Source: Conchocele bisecta
Taxonomy: Eukaryota > Mollusca > Bivalvia > Lucinida > Thyasiridae
Direction: 5' to 3'
DNA length: 64,000 nucleotides
Assembly: GCA_029237695.1 (NCBI GenBank)
Contig: CM055265.1
Coordinates: forward strand, 117,774,067-117,838,066
Part shown: piece after piece, positions 9,603 to 19,475 of the stretch
Layout of the letters: every line of letters starts with the position of its first letter
How positions within the stretch are numbered: the stretch's first letter is position 1
Program-made: the position numbers and the translations under genes
The notes under the pieces: model-generated
Database searches by the model: none
What the model saw: only the letters and a program-made list of their open reading frames with translations
What the model was told of the DNA's origin: nothing

Positions 9603-9708
9603 AGTAATAAGCAATTGCAATGCTTAACAATGCTTAGCAATGCTGAACAAATGCTTAACAATTGTTGAACAAATGCTGAACAATGGTTAACAATGTTAAC
9701 AATTTGGT
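9603..9708. repeat. array of TTAACAA/TGAACAA heptamers
   Basis: Between the capsid region and the next gene, words such as GCTTAACAATG, GCTGAACAAATG and GGTTAACAATGTTAACAA repeat about nine times with 9-13 bp spacing. Two related GTTGAACAC words occur at 10360-10380. Confidence 0.7.
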
Positions 9709-9833
9709 GCTCCGCTGTGAGCTTTGTTGCGAGCATAACGGTGATCATAAGTATCGGGTGGTGCGCTTGGCAATATGTTAAAGCTATGAGACTTGTAAGA
9801 ATAGTTAAATTAATTTTAAGAAAATTAGCAATA

Positions 9834-10471
9834 ATGAACTGCGACGAACTTCTCGATCAGCTAATGGAAGAAACCTCAACTCCGACTGCCGACACGGTAT
9901 CTTTCCTGAAAGATAATGAAACATCAACTCCGACAGAGCAATCGGGAATTGCAACACCTGCCGATACGAATGAAAACGAAAACGCGGGGAACAATCGGAG
10001 CATTATCTCGGTAGGCGTCTCTCAGTTTGTCAGGTGGACAAGATGTCAGATGCGGAGATCGATAATATTTATGTGCGATACGAATCTAGGTTAGGTGCGG
10101 AGATGACAAAAACTCTTGGATCAGCGGCTATTCATTTGTACGCAACCGCCGTTAGTATACCTCTCCCTATACCAAACACCGCGGGATTGATTCGCGATCT
10201 AGAGACTGACCCTTTTATAGGACACACTCTTAGAACAGCCTGCTGCTCAATTTATCGCACGTTTGGAATGTACTTAGTTCCGCTGACAACCGCGTTGACT
10301 ACGGGTAAACACTGTCAATTTGGACATATATGCCCACGAACTATAAGCTACGAAACACTGTTGAACACTGTTGAACACGAGCACGTTGGGGGTGCAATCG
10401 GGGATTGCTGCAGCTCCACAGGAGCCCTCAACACCCAATCGAGATTGGACCAATCCGGTTGCACGACATAA
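9834..10471 (+). pseudogene. conserved Polinton protein, unknown (EIDxxYxRYExRLGAxMTKTLG family)
   Basis: The ATG at 9834 gives MNCDELLDQLMEETSTPT and a Ser/Thr/Asn-rich linker. A frame break near 10020-10040 leads to the conserved core MSDAEIDNIYVRYESRLG / MTKTLGSAAIHLYATAV, then DLETDPFIGHTLRTACC and GMYLVPLTTALTTGKHCQFG. I recall this core from cnidarian Polintons, where it follows the capsid gene. It is predicted to be helical, with two mildly hydrophobic stretches. The frame ends at 10471 after running through the palindrome cluster, so its last ~30 residues are probably not original. An AT-rich TTAATTTTAAG tract 20 bp before the ATG resembles the tract at 8111. Role unknown. Confidence 0.55.
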
Positions 10472-10805
10472 AAACCCAAAAAAACAGGCAGCTGGGCGGG
10501 CGGCGGCTGCCACCCGAAAAGTTAAACAAGATAAAATACTCGCCGAGCTTCGAGAGGCCAAACAGTCCTTGTAATCCACGATTGCTGTTGAAACAGCAAA
10601 ACACCCGATGACATCTGTTTCTCCCCCAATCGCGATTGGATTGGAACAGCAGAGGCATCAATCCCCGATTGATGTAGCTCCTTACATAAAAATCATCCCG
10701 TGGGTTGTTGGTGGTGGTCTGGCAGTTGTGGGCACCCTGTGTGCGCTGAAATACCCCATATTACATAGAAAACAACCCCCATCAATTCACGAATTGGAGG
10801 TTTAA
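10371..10805 (+). pseudogene. small basic, single-pass membrane protein
   Basis: One frame is open from 10371 to 10805 except for TAA at 10572-10574. The first half is Lys/Ala-rich (NPKKQAAGRAAAATRKVKQD, LAELREAK) and the second half has one membrane helix (WVVGGGLAVVGTLCALKY) and a short tail. Palindromes at 10435-10448, 10626-10639 and 10656-10674 are read as PNRDW, PIAIG and SPID within this frame. The start is unsettled, since the frame overlaps the end of the previous gene. The ATG at 10608 could alternatively start an independent 65-residue membrane protein. Confidence 0.5.
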
Positions 10806-10858
10806 ATCCGGGATAACTGCGGTTCCAAAAACAGTTACGAAACACCAATCGCAATTGG
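10394..10858. repeat. cluster of five palindrome copies
   Basis: GCAATCGGGGATTGC (10394-10408), CCAATCGAGATTGG (10435-10448), CCAATCGCGATTGG (10626-10639), CATCAATCCCCGATTGATG (10656-10674) and CCAATCGCAATTGG (10845-10858). This is the densest cluster in the element. Confidence 0.9.
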
Positions 10859-10990
10859 ATGCATCCCATTTAAACATTGATCGCGATCCCTTTTATATGC
10901 AATAATTATAGTTATCAACAATGGCTGAAAACGATGGTAAAATGATAATGAATGCGCTTTATAACGGCGTGTTGATATCGGGTTTAAGTA

Positions 10991-10995
10991 TCGGG
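10991..10995 (+). repeat. 5-bp target-site duplication, left copy
   Basis: TCGGG immediately before the TGTCGC end of the LTR. It is matched by TCGGG at 13508-13512 immediately after the GACA end. Confidence 0.85.
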
Positions 10996-11091
10996 TGTCG
11001 CGTGACACGTGCATTCTTGTACATTCCGGATTTCCGTATAATTGTATATTTGTGATGTGTGGTATCGTTTTGTATTGTTGTGCGTACTATT

Positions 11092-11161
11092 GATTTCACA
11101 TACCTGTGATTCCACATACCTGTGATTTCACACACCTGTGATTTTTACATACCTGTGATTT
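11092..11161 (+). repeat. four tandem CACATACCTGTGATTT units
   Basis: Four ~16-20 bp units with the core ACCTGTGATT occur in a row inside the solo LTR. The CACCTG/CAGGTG-like half-sites could bind bHLH or zinc-finger factors; this is inference. Confidence 0.8.
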
Positions 11162-12528
11162 AGCATGTACATTTGCCATGTACAATGTGCGTGTAATAAG
11201 GGGACTTATATTGTATTGGTGGAAATACGTTTATGCGTGTCCTTTTTGCGGATTTAAATACACGTCCATTTTATGAGCAATGTTTTACTGATGTCACGCC
11301 ATATTTGCCACAGACTATGCATGTATGTGGTAGAGAACTCGTTGACTGCGTGTGCTGGTTTCGCTAGGGAAAATACCCCTTTTAGTATTACGGATATCCA
11401 CTATCCGTGCCGGCCGAGATTGTCCGCGTGTCAGTTGTTCACCAGATAAGGGACCTTCTGTAGGTGAAGCCAGTATATAGCGCAGACCATACCATGGTCT
11501 GCCCGGTTATGTATGCTACGGGTTAGTGTTTCAGCATAGCCTGGTATTGGCCAACACGGATATATCAGATCCCATATTGGTGATGCTTTGTTTCGTGATA
11601 TTTCCGTAAATGACAACGATATTTGAGTTTAGTATGTGCTACACTCTCATTTGAGTGTACAGCCCGTATGACCGATATGGAGGGGTTTGGCGGGGGCAAA
11701 AAGCGACCTTCGCATGTCGAGACCAGTCGAGTAGATTTTGCATTATGAGATCTGGGTCTATAGTGTACAGATTTATGGTAGTGTGGGATATACCATGTTG
11801 GATGGTATTTATTCCGCGAGGGCTGTACACTAGTTTGGTTGAATTTATGGCGTGGGAACATATATTTATGCCAAATATAACCCACGGGTGAAATGGCAAA
11901 AGCCATGGTTTTGTAATATTTATGTGAGATGTCGAACGAGGGGTAGGCATATTCATTATTCCGTGCGTGGTTTCACTGGTGCGTATATAAGCGATGTCTC
12001 GCTATGTGTTAGTGGGACACATATTTTCTGGTAACAGAAGACTGTATTCACCAGTGAGACGGAGGATTTTGGTATGTACCTACAACATTTTATTTCAGCT
12101 GTGATTTGCCGTTGTTCGATTCCCGTTTTAGTCCGTTGTGCATCCTGTCTGTCTGTCTGTGCGTATTCGTCCAGTAATTGGAGACACATTTCATTTTTGT
12201 AGCCTCTTGAGATCGCTCCAGCGAGCCACATTGGACGTTTTGGTCCACTCGTTGAGGGCAGATCCCAGTCAGTGCATAGTACCGGGTCGTCCGAGTGTCC
12301 GTACGTCTGTCTGGCGCAGTGTGTGTAGCAGCTCCGGGTACAGGCCTGTATAGAGCAGTGTGTGATTGCTACATCGCGTTCAGCAGACAGTCACAGCCAT
12401 AGATTAGTGAAGTGAAACGCCATACACACATATCATATCATTATACTACCACCGAGCTGAATGTCACCTAAGTGAAACTTTTCCCGGCGTCTTAGCCAAC
12501 GTGATAATCGCCATTTGTATTATATCGA

Positions 12529-12712
12529 AACTTTACATCCGGTCTACCACTTCCGGTATTACAACCCATTGATTCACCATGGATACTTTACATCCGGTCC
12601 ACCACATCCGGGTTGCTACAGTCGAGTGATACCATAGGAACTTTACATCTGGTCCATTTATTTCCGAAATAATACTACCTTTGGAACTTTACTTCCGGTA
12701 CCAGCTTCCGGA
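12529..12712 (+). repeat. ~55-bp units with ACTTTACATCCGG / ACTTCCGG motifs
   Basis: Four imperfect units each start ACTTTAC(A/T)TCCGG or ACTTTACATCTGG and contain a second TTCCGG. ACTTCCGG is the classic ETS-family binding core. This is consistent with a U3 enhancer array of the LTR. Confidence 0.7.
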
Positions 12713-13507
12713 ACATTATCGTTATTGACTACCATGTGATGTAACCACATCCGGCTTTGACTTTGACATTCATACTTTGGAAATATATTGCATAGGCAAT
12801 ACATATGTATACTTTGATAGTGTATGGTAATACTCCTATCATGGGATATCATGGCTAAGGGATTGTAGTAAGAGTACATTTATTGTTTATTGATTAATCC
12901 ACTTGAAGTTGGATTATAGCCATAGTGTTGACTAGACCTCATATTGCGGGTGAGGCAGACCTTGGGACCTTGATACTCAGAGGTTACCACTATCTATTGA
13001 GATACGCCAGCACTGGGGTAGCTCAGATGTTTGTCATTTGTCCTCCAATGTTCGTTCTGCCATGTTGTACTTGTATGTTATTTCACTTTGATTGGCGATC
13101 ATCAAAGTACTTGTGCATTCATACTATTGTCCACTACGGGACCATTGAGATACCACATACTGAGTTTGTTCGTCTATAGCTTTTAAGTTGCGTTAAAGTA
13201 TAACAGTCGATTGGCTTACAACCTTGTAGTAATTGAATAGTATCATGCACAGTACAGTGATGTTCGCATATCAATGTATCATGTATTCCTGTGTGTTCCC
13301 CATGTAATATAGTGTACATTATAAGTGATTAAGCGACTACGTGTACTTGTCTACTCTAGCCTATCCCTTACATTTCAACTGCATTGTTACCACTTTTCGT
13401 TCGTCAGATCAAGCTATATTGGCCAGAATTGAAGTATACTTGGTTCATATGATAATAGGGGAGACAATTTGTCTCGATCATTCCTGACCTTGGTAATGAC
13501 CTTGACA

Positions 13508-13512
13508 TCGGG
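13508..13512 (+). repeat. 5-bp target-site duplication, right copy
   Basis: TCGGG directly after the GACA end of the LTR; identical to 10991-10995. Confidence 0.85.
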
Positions 13513-13604
13513 TATGCTCGACTATCAAAGATGGCCTTAGGAGGGTCCGCTCCCAAATTGGACCTTACTGTGAGAGACGTAGGGCTCGTGGCCGGAGATA
13601 TAAT

Positions 13605-13620
13605 GGTCGCAATTGCGACC
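13605..13620. repeat. 16-bp perfect palindrome GGTCGCAATTGCGACC
   Basis: Shares the CGCAATTG core with the dispersed family and lies in the 3' part of the LTR-split ORF. Confidence 0.8.
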
Positions 13621-13670
13621 CGAGATTATCTAATTAAGGCTGGAATTCTACCCTCTAATATATGAAAATA

Positions 13671-14106
13671 ATGGCTTCGATCGGAATAATGATAGGTGGT
13701 GCGCTTGTAAACGCAATGGCGTTCAGCGGTAGCAATTATCTATTCTCGAAAATGAGAAGCTCGAACGTGGATGAGGAGCGCAAGCATCACGATTTAGCTG
13801 TAGAACAACTCAATAGCGCAAAGAAAGCATGGTCGAAAAAACGAACCGCCCATCTGGACTGGGTCAACGAAGAGCTTCGCCGCAAGAATCACGCCGCGCA
13901 AACTTTCCAGAACATTGAAGAAGCCAACCGCGAGTACGCGCTGGCATATCCGTAGAAAAGTCTCGCGCCACTGGATCCCGAGCCCCAACTTTCAGATTTC
14001 TATGTACCGTCAGAGGTCCAAAAAAGACCGTGAGATCGCGTTCATCGTCGTGGGAATGGGTGTGGTGGGTATCGTCGGCTACTATATTCAATCGAGATTG
14101 AACTAA
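13671..14106 (+). pseudogene. conserved Polinton membrane/coiled-coil protein (MASIGxMIGG family)
   Basis: It starts MASIGIMIGGALVNAMAFSG, a hydrophobic N-terminal helix, followed by a charged helical region (HHDLAVEQLNSAKKAWSKKR, LDWVNEELRRKNHAAQTF). An in-frame TAG at 13953-13955 interrupts the frame, which then reads LDPEPQLSDFYVPSEVQK. A frame slip in the A-run near 14022 gives the last segment, with a second hydrophobic helix (IAFIVVGMGVVGIVGYY), to the stop at 14106. Length is about 145 residues. The palindrome TTCAATCGAGATTGAA overlaps the final codons. I recall near-identical architecture in cnidarian Polintons. An internal virion or membrane protein is plausible; no function is known. 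Confidence 0.65.
14087..14102. repeat. dispersed palindrome copy TTCAATCGAGATTGAA
   Basis: Overlaps the last codons (YIQSRLN) of the 13671-14106 gene. Confidence 0.85.
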
Positions 14107-14149
14107 TTATTTAAAAAATCTTTTTTTTTAAATATATATATATAGAACG

Positions 14150-14503
14150 ATGTTAGTTGACGAACTTTATTTTGCTATGATCGATGTAGGCTACACTGCC
14201 CTTAAACACCGTTTAGCTGGCACAAAGGGTATGATTCGTCTGGCCCAAGATTCTCTCGAGAAGTGGTGCGAGGACGAAAAAGCGGCCACCCTTTTCGCAA
14301 AGCGGATGTTAGATTCCTCCCAATCGAGATTGGATGAATTAGATTTTCCCAAGTTCCTTCAGAACTTAACCCCCAATCGCAATTGTACTTCCAACAAAGG
14401 TTTATTATTAACGACGCAGTTACCGGACGATCTGGCGAGGGCATGTTGGAGATTGTCCGATATATTAGAATACTTCGCATACGATGGACACGCGCAAACT
14501 TGA
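14150..14503 (+). pseudogene. Polinton helical protein upstream of the integrase, unknown
   Basis: MLVDELYFAMIDVGYTAL and LAQDSLEKWCEDEKAA are in the first frame. After about residue 75 the better continuation (RFIINDAVTGRSGEGMLEI) lies in another frame, with the switch at about 14373-14390, exactly where the palindrome CAATCGCAATTG occurs. Another palindrome (14320-14333) is read in frame as SQSRLD. An AT-rich run (about 14110-14148) precedes the ATG. The product is predicted helical, about 115 residues, with no known domain. Its end overlaps the start of the integrase gene. Confidence 0.5.
14320..14386. repeat. two dispersed palindrome copies
   Basis: CCAATCGAGATTGG at 14320-14333 and CAATCGCAATTG at 14374-14385; the second coincides with a frame switch in the 14150-14503 gene. 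Confidence 0.85.
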
Positions 14504-15448
14504 TACCAAACCATCGGTTCGCCGAACGCGCAAGCTACTACAGCCCCTGCGGCTACTGGAAGGAACTCGCGGCCATCAAGAACCTCGCCACGGCGACCAA
14601 GGTTTCCGAAAACGCTGTCAAGGAATGGCTGAAGAAGCAGGCCATCTGGCAGATCTATTTACCCGCGCCTCGGAGTATTCCGCGGCCGAAATTCGACGTG
14701 CTGTTGCCGAACCAAGTTCACCAAGCTGACCTCCTGTTTCTCCCTCACGATCGCGTCGGTCGCAAGACGTACAAGTACGCACTGACAATCGTTGACGTAG
14801 CGAGTCGTTATAAGGTATCTGAGCCATTGGCCACTAAAGAGTCTAAGGATGTGGCCGAGGCTCTTTCCCGAAATATAAAAGGAGTCCTCTCAAATGGCCG
14901 AATCTTCTCCAGGTCGATCCCGGCCGCGAGTTCATGGGCGCGGTCTCTCATCTATTGTCTAAGCACAAAGTTTATATCAGACGCGGCCGCGTCAACATCC
15001 ACCGAGACCAGTGGATCGTAGAGCGGTTCAATCGAACCCTGACTGAGAGACTGTTCGGTCACCAATATGCCAAAGAGCTTGTAGACCCTCATACGTGATC
15101 GACCGAGTTGGTGACCAGACTACCCTCCGTGGTCTTCGCACTGAACGGTGAGTTGACCAGATTGATCGACAAGAAGCCCGTAGATGCCATGGTTTAGCGG
15201 AGTAACGACTTCCATCGGATGTTGCCGTCCGGTACCTATATCAACCGGGAGAACTCGAAGGTGGTCTCCGACGCGCGACTGATCCCATGTGGTCTCTAAA
15301 TGTATATCATCTGGATCGATCTATTACCAAACTCTATGAGCCCGTGCTCTATTATTTGGATGGTGGTCCATCTCGCGGTTTTGTTCGCGAAGAACTTCTC
15401 GCGGTGCCTTCTGACACCCAGCTACCCCCGGATCGTCAGAGTCTTTAG
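14484..15448 (+). pseudogene. int: Polinton retroviral-type (rve) integrase
   Basis: Integrases of this type join the element ends to host DNA. The N-terminal segment (YYSPCGYWKELAAIKNLA, VSENAVKEWLKKQAIWQIYL) is the usual helical region. The catalytic core has the first Asp in VHQADLLFLPHDRVGRKTYK at 14728-14730. After a frame break near 14870-14900 the second Asp is in VDPGREFMG (14916-14918) and the Glu in IVERFNRTL (15021-15023), giving a DDE triad with 34 residues between the last two. A C-terminal segment (SITKLYEPVLYYLDGGPSRG, ELLAVPSDTQLPPDR) ends with TAG at 15446-15448. Further stops at about 15100 and 15195 and frame changes make it inactive. The start region is also shifted, so 14484 is approximate. 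It is convergent with the polymerase gene, 78 bp away. Confidence 0.88.
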
Positions 15449-15526
15449 ATTGATTTATTAATAAATCGTTAGATTTAGTAGAGAGGTTCTGTATGTATTC
15501 CGTCTGGTAACACGCGTATTTTATCA

Positions 15527-18500
15527 TTAGTACGCCGAGAGTTCTAATTTGTGTTGACAGTACGTTTTCATAACGCCGTCTTTCATTTTAAATCCTCTAT
15601 TTTGTGTTACATCTATAATGTGTTTTCCGTCTTCCGTAGTTTCACTTAGTACTCGTTTATATCTATCCCAATTTAAATTTTTAGTTCTCTTGGACATTCC
15701 TTTCGCAGTGTTGTTATTATTTTTTTCAAAATTAGTGGAATTAAATTTTTCTACAAAATAACACTTACTAGATAACGCTATCGCCCTATCTCCGCTAAAT
15801 TCCATTTTTAAAAGTCCGGGCTCTCTTTCGCTCCATTTATCCCAAGCCAACCATTTCTTTTTTTCTTGTTCAAACTCGTCTAGTAAGTCAGGTATAATCA
15901 ATTCCTCTATTGTTTTTCCACTAACTCCTATATACATAATATCCGTATCCATCTGTATTAATTCAAAGTCTTCTCTTTTTACGTATTTGTCTAGAAATTC
16001 GTAGTAAAATTCCAACATTCTCAATTTAGCTAGTTGATAAACCGCTATTCCACAATGGAATGGTCTCTTTACCGCACACCTGGGTTTTCTTGTAGATATT
16101 TCGTACGCATCTCCTATCTTTTCCAAATCGTCAAAGAATGCAGATCTTAATGCTTTGTCAACACAGGTTTCGTTTTGTGTATATGTCGTATTTAAATGTC
16201 TCTCTGTTGCCTCTATCTTTTTTCCACAACACGAGCTTCCTAATAATTTCATTATATCCGCTACTGGTTCTTATTTGGTTCTACATCGCCTGTTCGTCTT
16301 GTGGCTGTAACTTCTTTTGCGAACCATTCGAATGGTTTTCCAATAGTATAATCTATAACCCGATGAACTCCAGTTATTTCTGGGCCGTGTTTTAAATACA
16401 ATTTCAATAGTGGTGCGTACAGTAATACTTTAGTGGCGGTCATAGATCCCACCAATTTTTTCAATCTCCTCTTGTTCGGCCAGTATCTTTTAAATATTTT
16501 AACATGTGTGCGGGAACTTCATCAACCTATACAACACGATTTATAAAAAGTGGAGACATTTCAGAAAACTTATCTTTTAAGTTATTGGGAACCTCTATAT
16601 CCACCTCCGCAAACCCAAACCAGTCTCCATATAAAACTCTTTTACAAACTTTTTAATGAATTTAGGGTTATGTGGGGTATCTATATGGTGTATAGTTTCT
16701 CTCCCACACGGCAATATCTTTATTTGACGTAGATAACTATACATGTAATGCGTTTGCATCATACCCAAAAACGGCCTAGCTCGTTTTACCACCCAATCGC
16801 GATTGTATTGGAGTTCTAATCTTTGAAACACCCGCTTCGGCATATCTTGTAAATACGATCGATGGGCCTCCGACCAGAGCACCTTTCATCATTTCGTATG
16901 TTTCTTCTTTTGGTGCGTATAGTGCAACCCGCGTATGTGCATGTACATCAGCCGCACTGATGGTGGGTGGTTTAATGGTTCCTCTCAATAAATATTGTAT
17001 AGCTACTCCAGGTAGTGTTACCGCATCTTTGAAAATATCCACACCTCTGTGTTTATTAAATTCACACATTTTTCCCACCGCTTCTAGGAACGGTGCTACA
17101 TCTAAATCGTTTTAATATTTCAACCAATCTCTGAAAGTTTTCATAATCTTTTCTTCGAAAATTCTACGACATTTACTTAATTCTGTTTCATCTATTAACA
17201 TTTTTCCAGATAGTTTGGAATACCAATTCTCTATATCCGGTAGTCCTGGTTAATCCAGTTTGTCTGGAGAATCAAACCACTCGTAAGGAAAGAAATATTT
17301 CTGTCCTTTGCAGTCGTAGGCTTTTATCTAACTATCGTAATTTACACCAGGTCCTAGGTAAAGTATTACATCAATAAATCTAAACTCTGGAGTAAATAGA
17401 AATATTGTTGTGTTTGCACGTTTTCCGACCATTACTTTCTTTGTTCTTTATGTCAGTTCGCCTACTAGATATTTCTTTATTAAGTTTATGTCGTACTTAC
17501 TGCTGTTAAAACCTATAACCGGTACTTGATATATCCACTGTTCGATCTTGGCGATTTGGTTTTTACGGAAATGTTCTGTATTAAACCCATATCTTGACCA
17601 TACTTCTTCTCTTATAGCTTTTCCCCTGACTTTCAAATATTCTACGAATTTTTCTATAAGTTTTGCACAAATATGAGTTACTGTTCCTGAGAAATTATCT
17701 CCTATACTAACGCTTACCGGAACGTGCTCAGCTTCGTACTCTAGATTATTACCGAGAGTTTAAAATTCTGGGTTGAGATATGCCTCAAAATCGTATACTA
17801 TCTGATATGGATAAAGAGTAGTGTCGCAACCGATCTTTATGTCATTTCCCGTTCTTTGGAATTCGAATTCCCACATAACTACTAGGTTGAATTCTTTGCT
17901 TCTAATAAATTTATCTCTTCTCATAGTGGATACGCGTTCTTCTTTTCTATGCTTTGCATGAATCTCACACCCGTACCAGTAACAGCCGTGATATTGATAT
18001 ACGGTATTGTTTTCTTGACAGTATCCATCTACTGGAGCTCCTGAAATCCATCTTTCACCCCCATGTCCACACTGTTCGTGGTGAATGTGAATTCCCTCCT
18101 GCTTTTCCACAGAGTACATCCAATCGATCGCCCCATAACTGTTAGAACTTTTTGGGTAAAACGCTTTCTCGAACGACGAGCGCGGGCGCTCTAAATAATT
18201 ACCATCACATATTACTTTTGTCTCACCTTTCATACTTGTCATATGCATAGCTAGACATCTGAACAGACAAAGGTCGTCATTATACTTATCTAAAGAATAC
18301 ATACCCTTTTTATTTTTCAACCATTCTGGAAGTTCTCCTCCTGCTGCTTCTTTGGATTGTAGTCCCAAATCCATTCCCCTACTGCCCTGTATTAGCTTTA
18401 CCAAAAACTCTACCCATCTTTACAAACTTCTACTTTGTATTTGGTCTGTCTATTTTATCAGACATTATTCGTGTTTGCTCCTTATCTGACAACCAATTTT

Positions 18501-19139
18501 TAACGGTTTTCATTGATGATAGTGGTTCGCTACCTAGATTTTTGTGAAATATTATAGTTATAGGTTTTCCATTTTTTAGTTTCCTCCATATGTTTCTGCT
18601 AGCTTGTAAGAATATGAATATCTCAAATAAAAATTGGTTGTTAGATACGGAGCGAGTTTATCGGACATGCGTTCAGACTCGTTAATGTCAATGTTTTTAC
18701 GTAAGGATAATGTAACTACCCGTCTTCCTTTTCTACCTTTTCCAATGTTTCATCATGAGCCCCCAATATTTCTTCACCTTCTGCCACTATCGCGCGAACA
18801 ATAGATTTTTTCTTATTATTTGGTATTGGGTCTCCTGTGCGTCTGGAATTGGTGCTTGAAGGTTTTATTACACTAGCCCTTAACCCCGCAATACTTTCTT
18901 TTTGAATTCTGTTACCAACTTCTTCTGCTAGTGAGAGGTCTTTAAAGGCTCCTCGTTTGTGGCGCGCGGGTAAATCGCTTCATAAACGCCTCATTCTTTG
19001 TGGTGTTTATCAGCTTTGTCAACCCCCTAACTCTCAACTGTTTACTATAAGTAATCCCTAGAGATTCGGCTTCTTTTCTCAAACTTTCTATTTCTGCTCT
19101 AGTTTCTGGCCAATTGAATATAAACATATACATATACAT
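15527..19139 (-). pseudogene. polB: protein-primed family-B DNA polymerase, heavily broken
   Basis: This enzyme copies the linear element from its ends. Reading leftwards, 18942-19139 is an N-terminal basic segment (LTKLINTTKNEAFMKRFTR). Then comes a region with GYCQENNTVYQYHGCYWYGC at about 17985-18035, ExoI YDFEAYL at about 17780-17800, ExoII VIGFNSSKYDINL at about 17480-17520, a palm segment FFPYEWFDSPDKL at about 17270, and SIVFTRYAEAGVSKI at about 16850. Motif A GYDANAL is near 16750, motif B LLGSSCCGKK near 16230, and motif C MDTD near 15950, with the C-terminus at 15527. At least eight frame changes or stops separate these pieces, and 18405-18940 has several stops. The palindrome at 16793-16806 lies at the break just before motif A. 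Base composition is clearly AT-richer than the capsid block. Confidence 0.93.
16793..16806. repeat. dispersed palindrome copy CCAATCGCGATTGT
   Basis: Within the polymerase gene between the AEAGVSKI segment and motif A, at a frame switch. Confidence 0.85.
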
Positions 19140-19144
19140 ATATA

Positions 19145-19453
19145 ATGGAGTGTGTGAATTGTTGTAAGACTTTTGCGTGTAAAGAATATCTACGAAGGCA
19201 TCTATCGAGACGTAGAAAATTTCCTTGTGTCACCCCGCAATTTCAATGCCCCAGATGCCCTTGTATTTTCGTTAGTGCCCAAACTCTTTGTAGACATAAG
19301 CAACTGCGCTGTCAGGTGGCTAAAGGTGAACGTGGTAGACCTGAGCTCGTAGAATTAGTTGCTGATCTACGAAATAAATTAGCTATATTGGAAGAGAATG
19401 ATGGGGTGTTGGAATATAAACTATCACGCGCGGACGCATTGAACTTGCATTAA
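19145..19453 (+). CDS. intact C2H2/C2HC zinc-finger protein of the Polinton right end
   Basis: The 102-residue ORF is open from ATG to TAA. Two finger-like units are visible: CVNCCKTFACKEYLRRHL (residues 3-20), then CPRCPCIFVSAQTLCRHKQ with a following Cys (residues 37-58), that is C-x2-C-x12-H spacing with a Cys as last ligand in the second. A basic patch (RRHLSRRRKF) lies between them, and a short leucine-spaced helix (LVADLRNKLAILEENDGVL) that could dimerise follows. It is divergent from the polymerase gene with only ~5 bp between the ATG positions and ends 22 bp before the right terminal repeat. It may be an early DNA-binding regulator or end-binding protein; that is inference. Confidence 0.75.
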   Translation: MECVNCCKTFACKEYLRRHLSRRRKFPCVTPQFQCPRCPCIFVSAQTLCRHKQLRCQVAKGERGRPELVELVADLRNKLAILEENDGVLEYKLSRADALNLH

Positions 19454-19475
19454 TGATTTTGACTTTTTTCAAAAG

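Larger units (their letters stand above)
10996..13507 (+). mobile_element. nested solo LTR (~2.5 kb) of an LTR retrotransposon
   Basis: It begins TGTCGCGTGACACG and ends AATGACCTTGACA, so the outer bases form TGTC...GACA, the usual TG...CA ends of LTRs. It is flanked by the 5-bp duplication TCGGG. It contains no RT, gag or integrase ORF and no second LTR copy, so it is either a solo LTR left by recombination between two LTRs or a non-coding derivative. The length is large for an LTR but within known limits. Internal short repeats at 11092-11161 and 12529-12712 look like enhancer-type arrays in U3. The orientation shown is arbitrary. Confidence 0.78.
10921..13665 (+). pseudogene. small Polinton membrane ORF split by a solo LTR
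   Basis: The 5' part (10921-10995) reads MAENDGKMIMNALYNG and then a hydrophobic start. The 3' part (13513-13665) carries LDLTVRDVGLVAGDIMVAIA and TRDYLIKAGILP before TGA. The two parts are separated by the 2.5 kb insertion at 10996-13507, and they fall in the same frame once the insertion and one TCGGG copy are discounted (75 + 153 nt). I recall small two-helix proteins of this type from cnidarian Polintons. The stop overlaps a possible ATG of the next gene at 13662, suggesting coupled expression. Membrane location is likely; function unknown. Confidence 0.75.

Noticed and set aside
10996..13507. Full-length LTR retrotransposon
   Set aside because: No second LTR, primer-binding site or gag-pol frame; only one LTR-like unit with its duplication.
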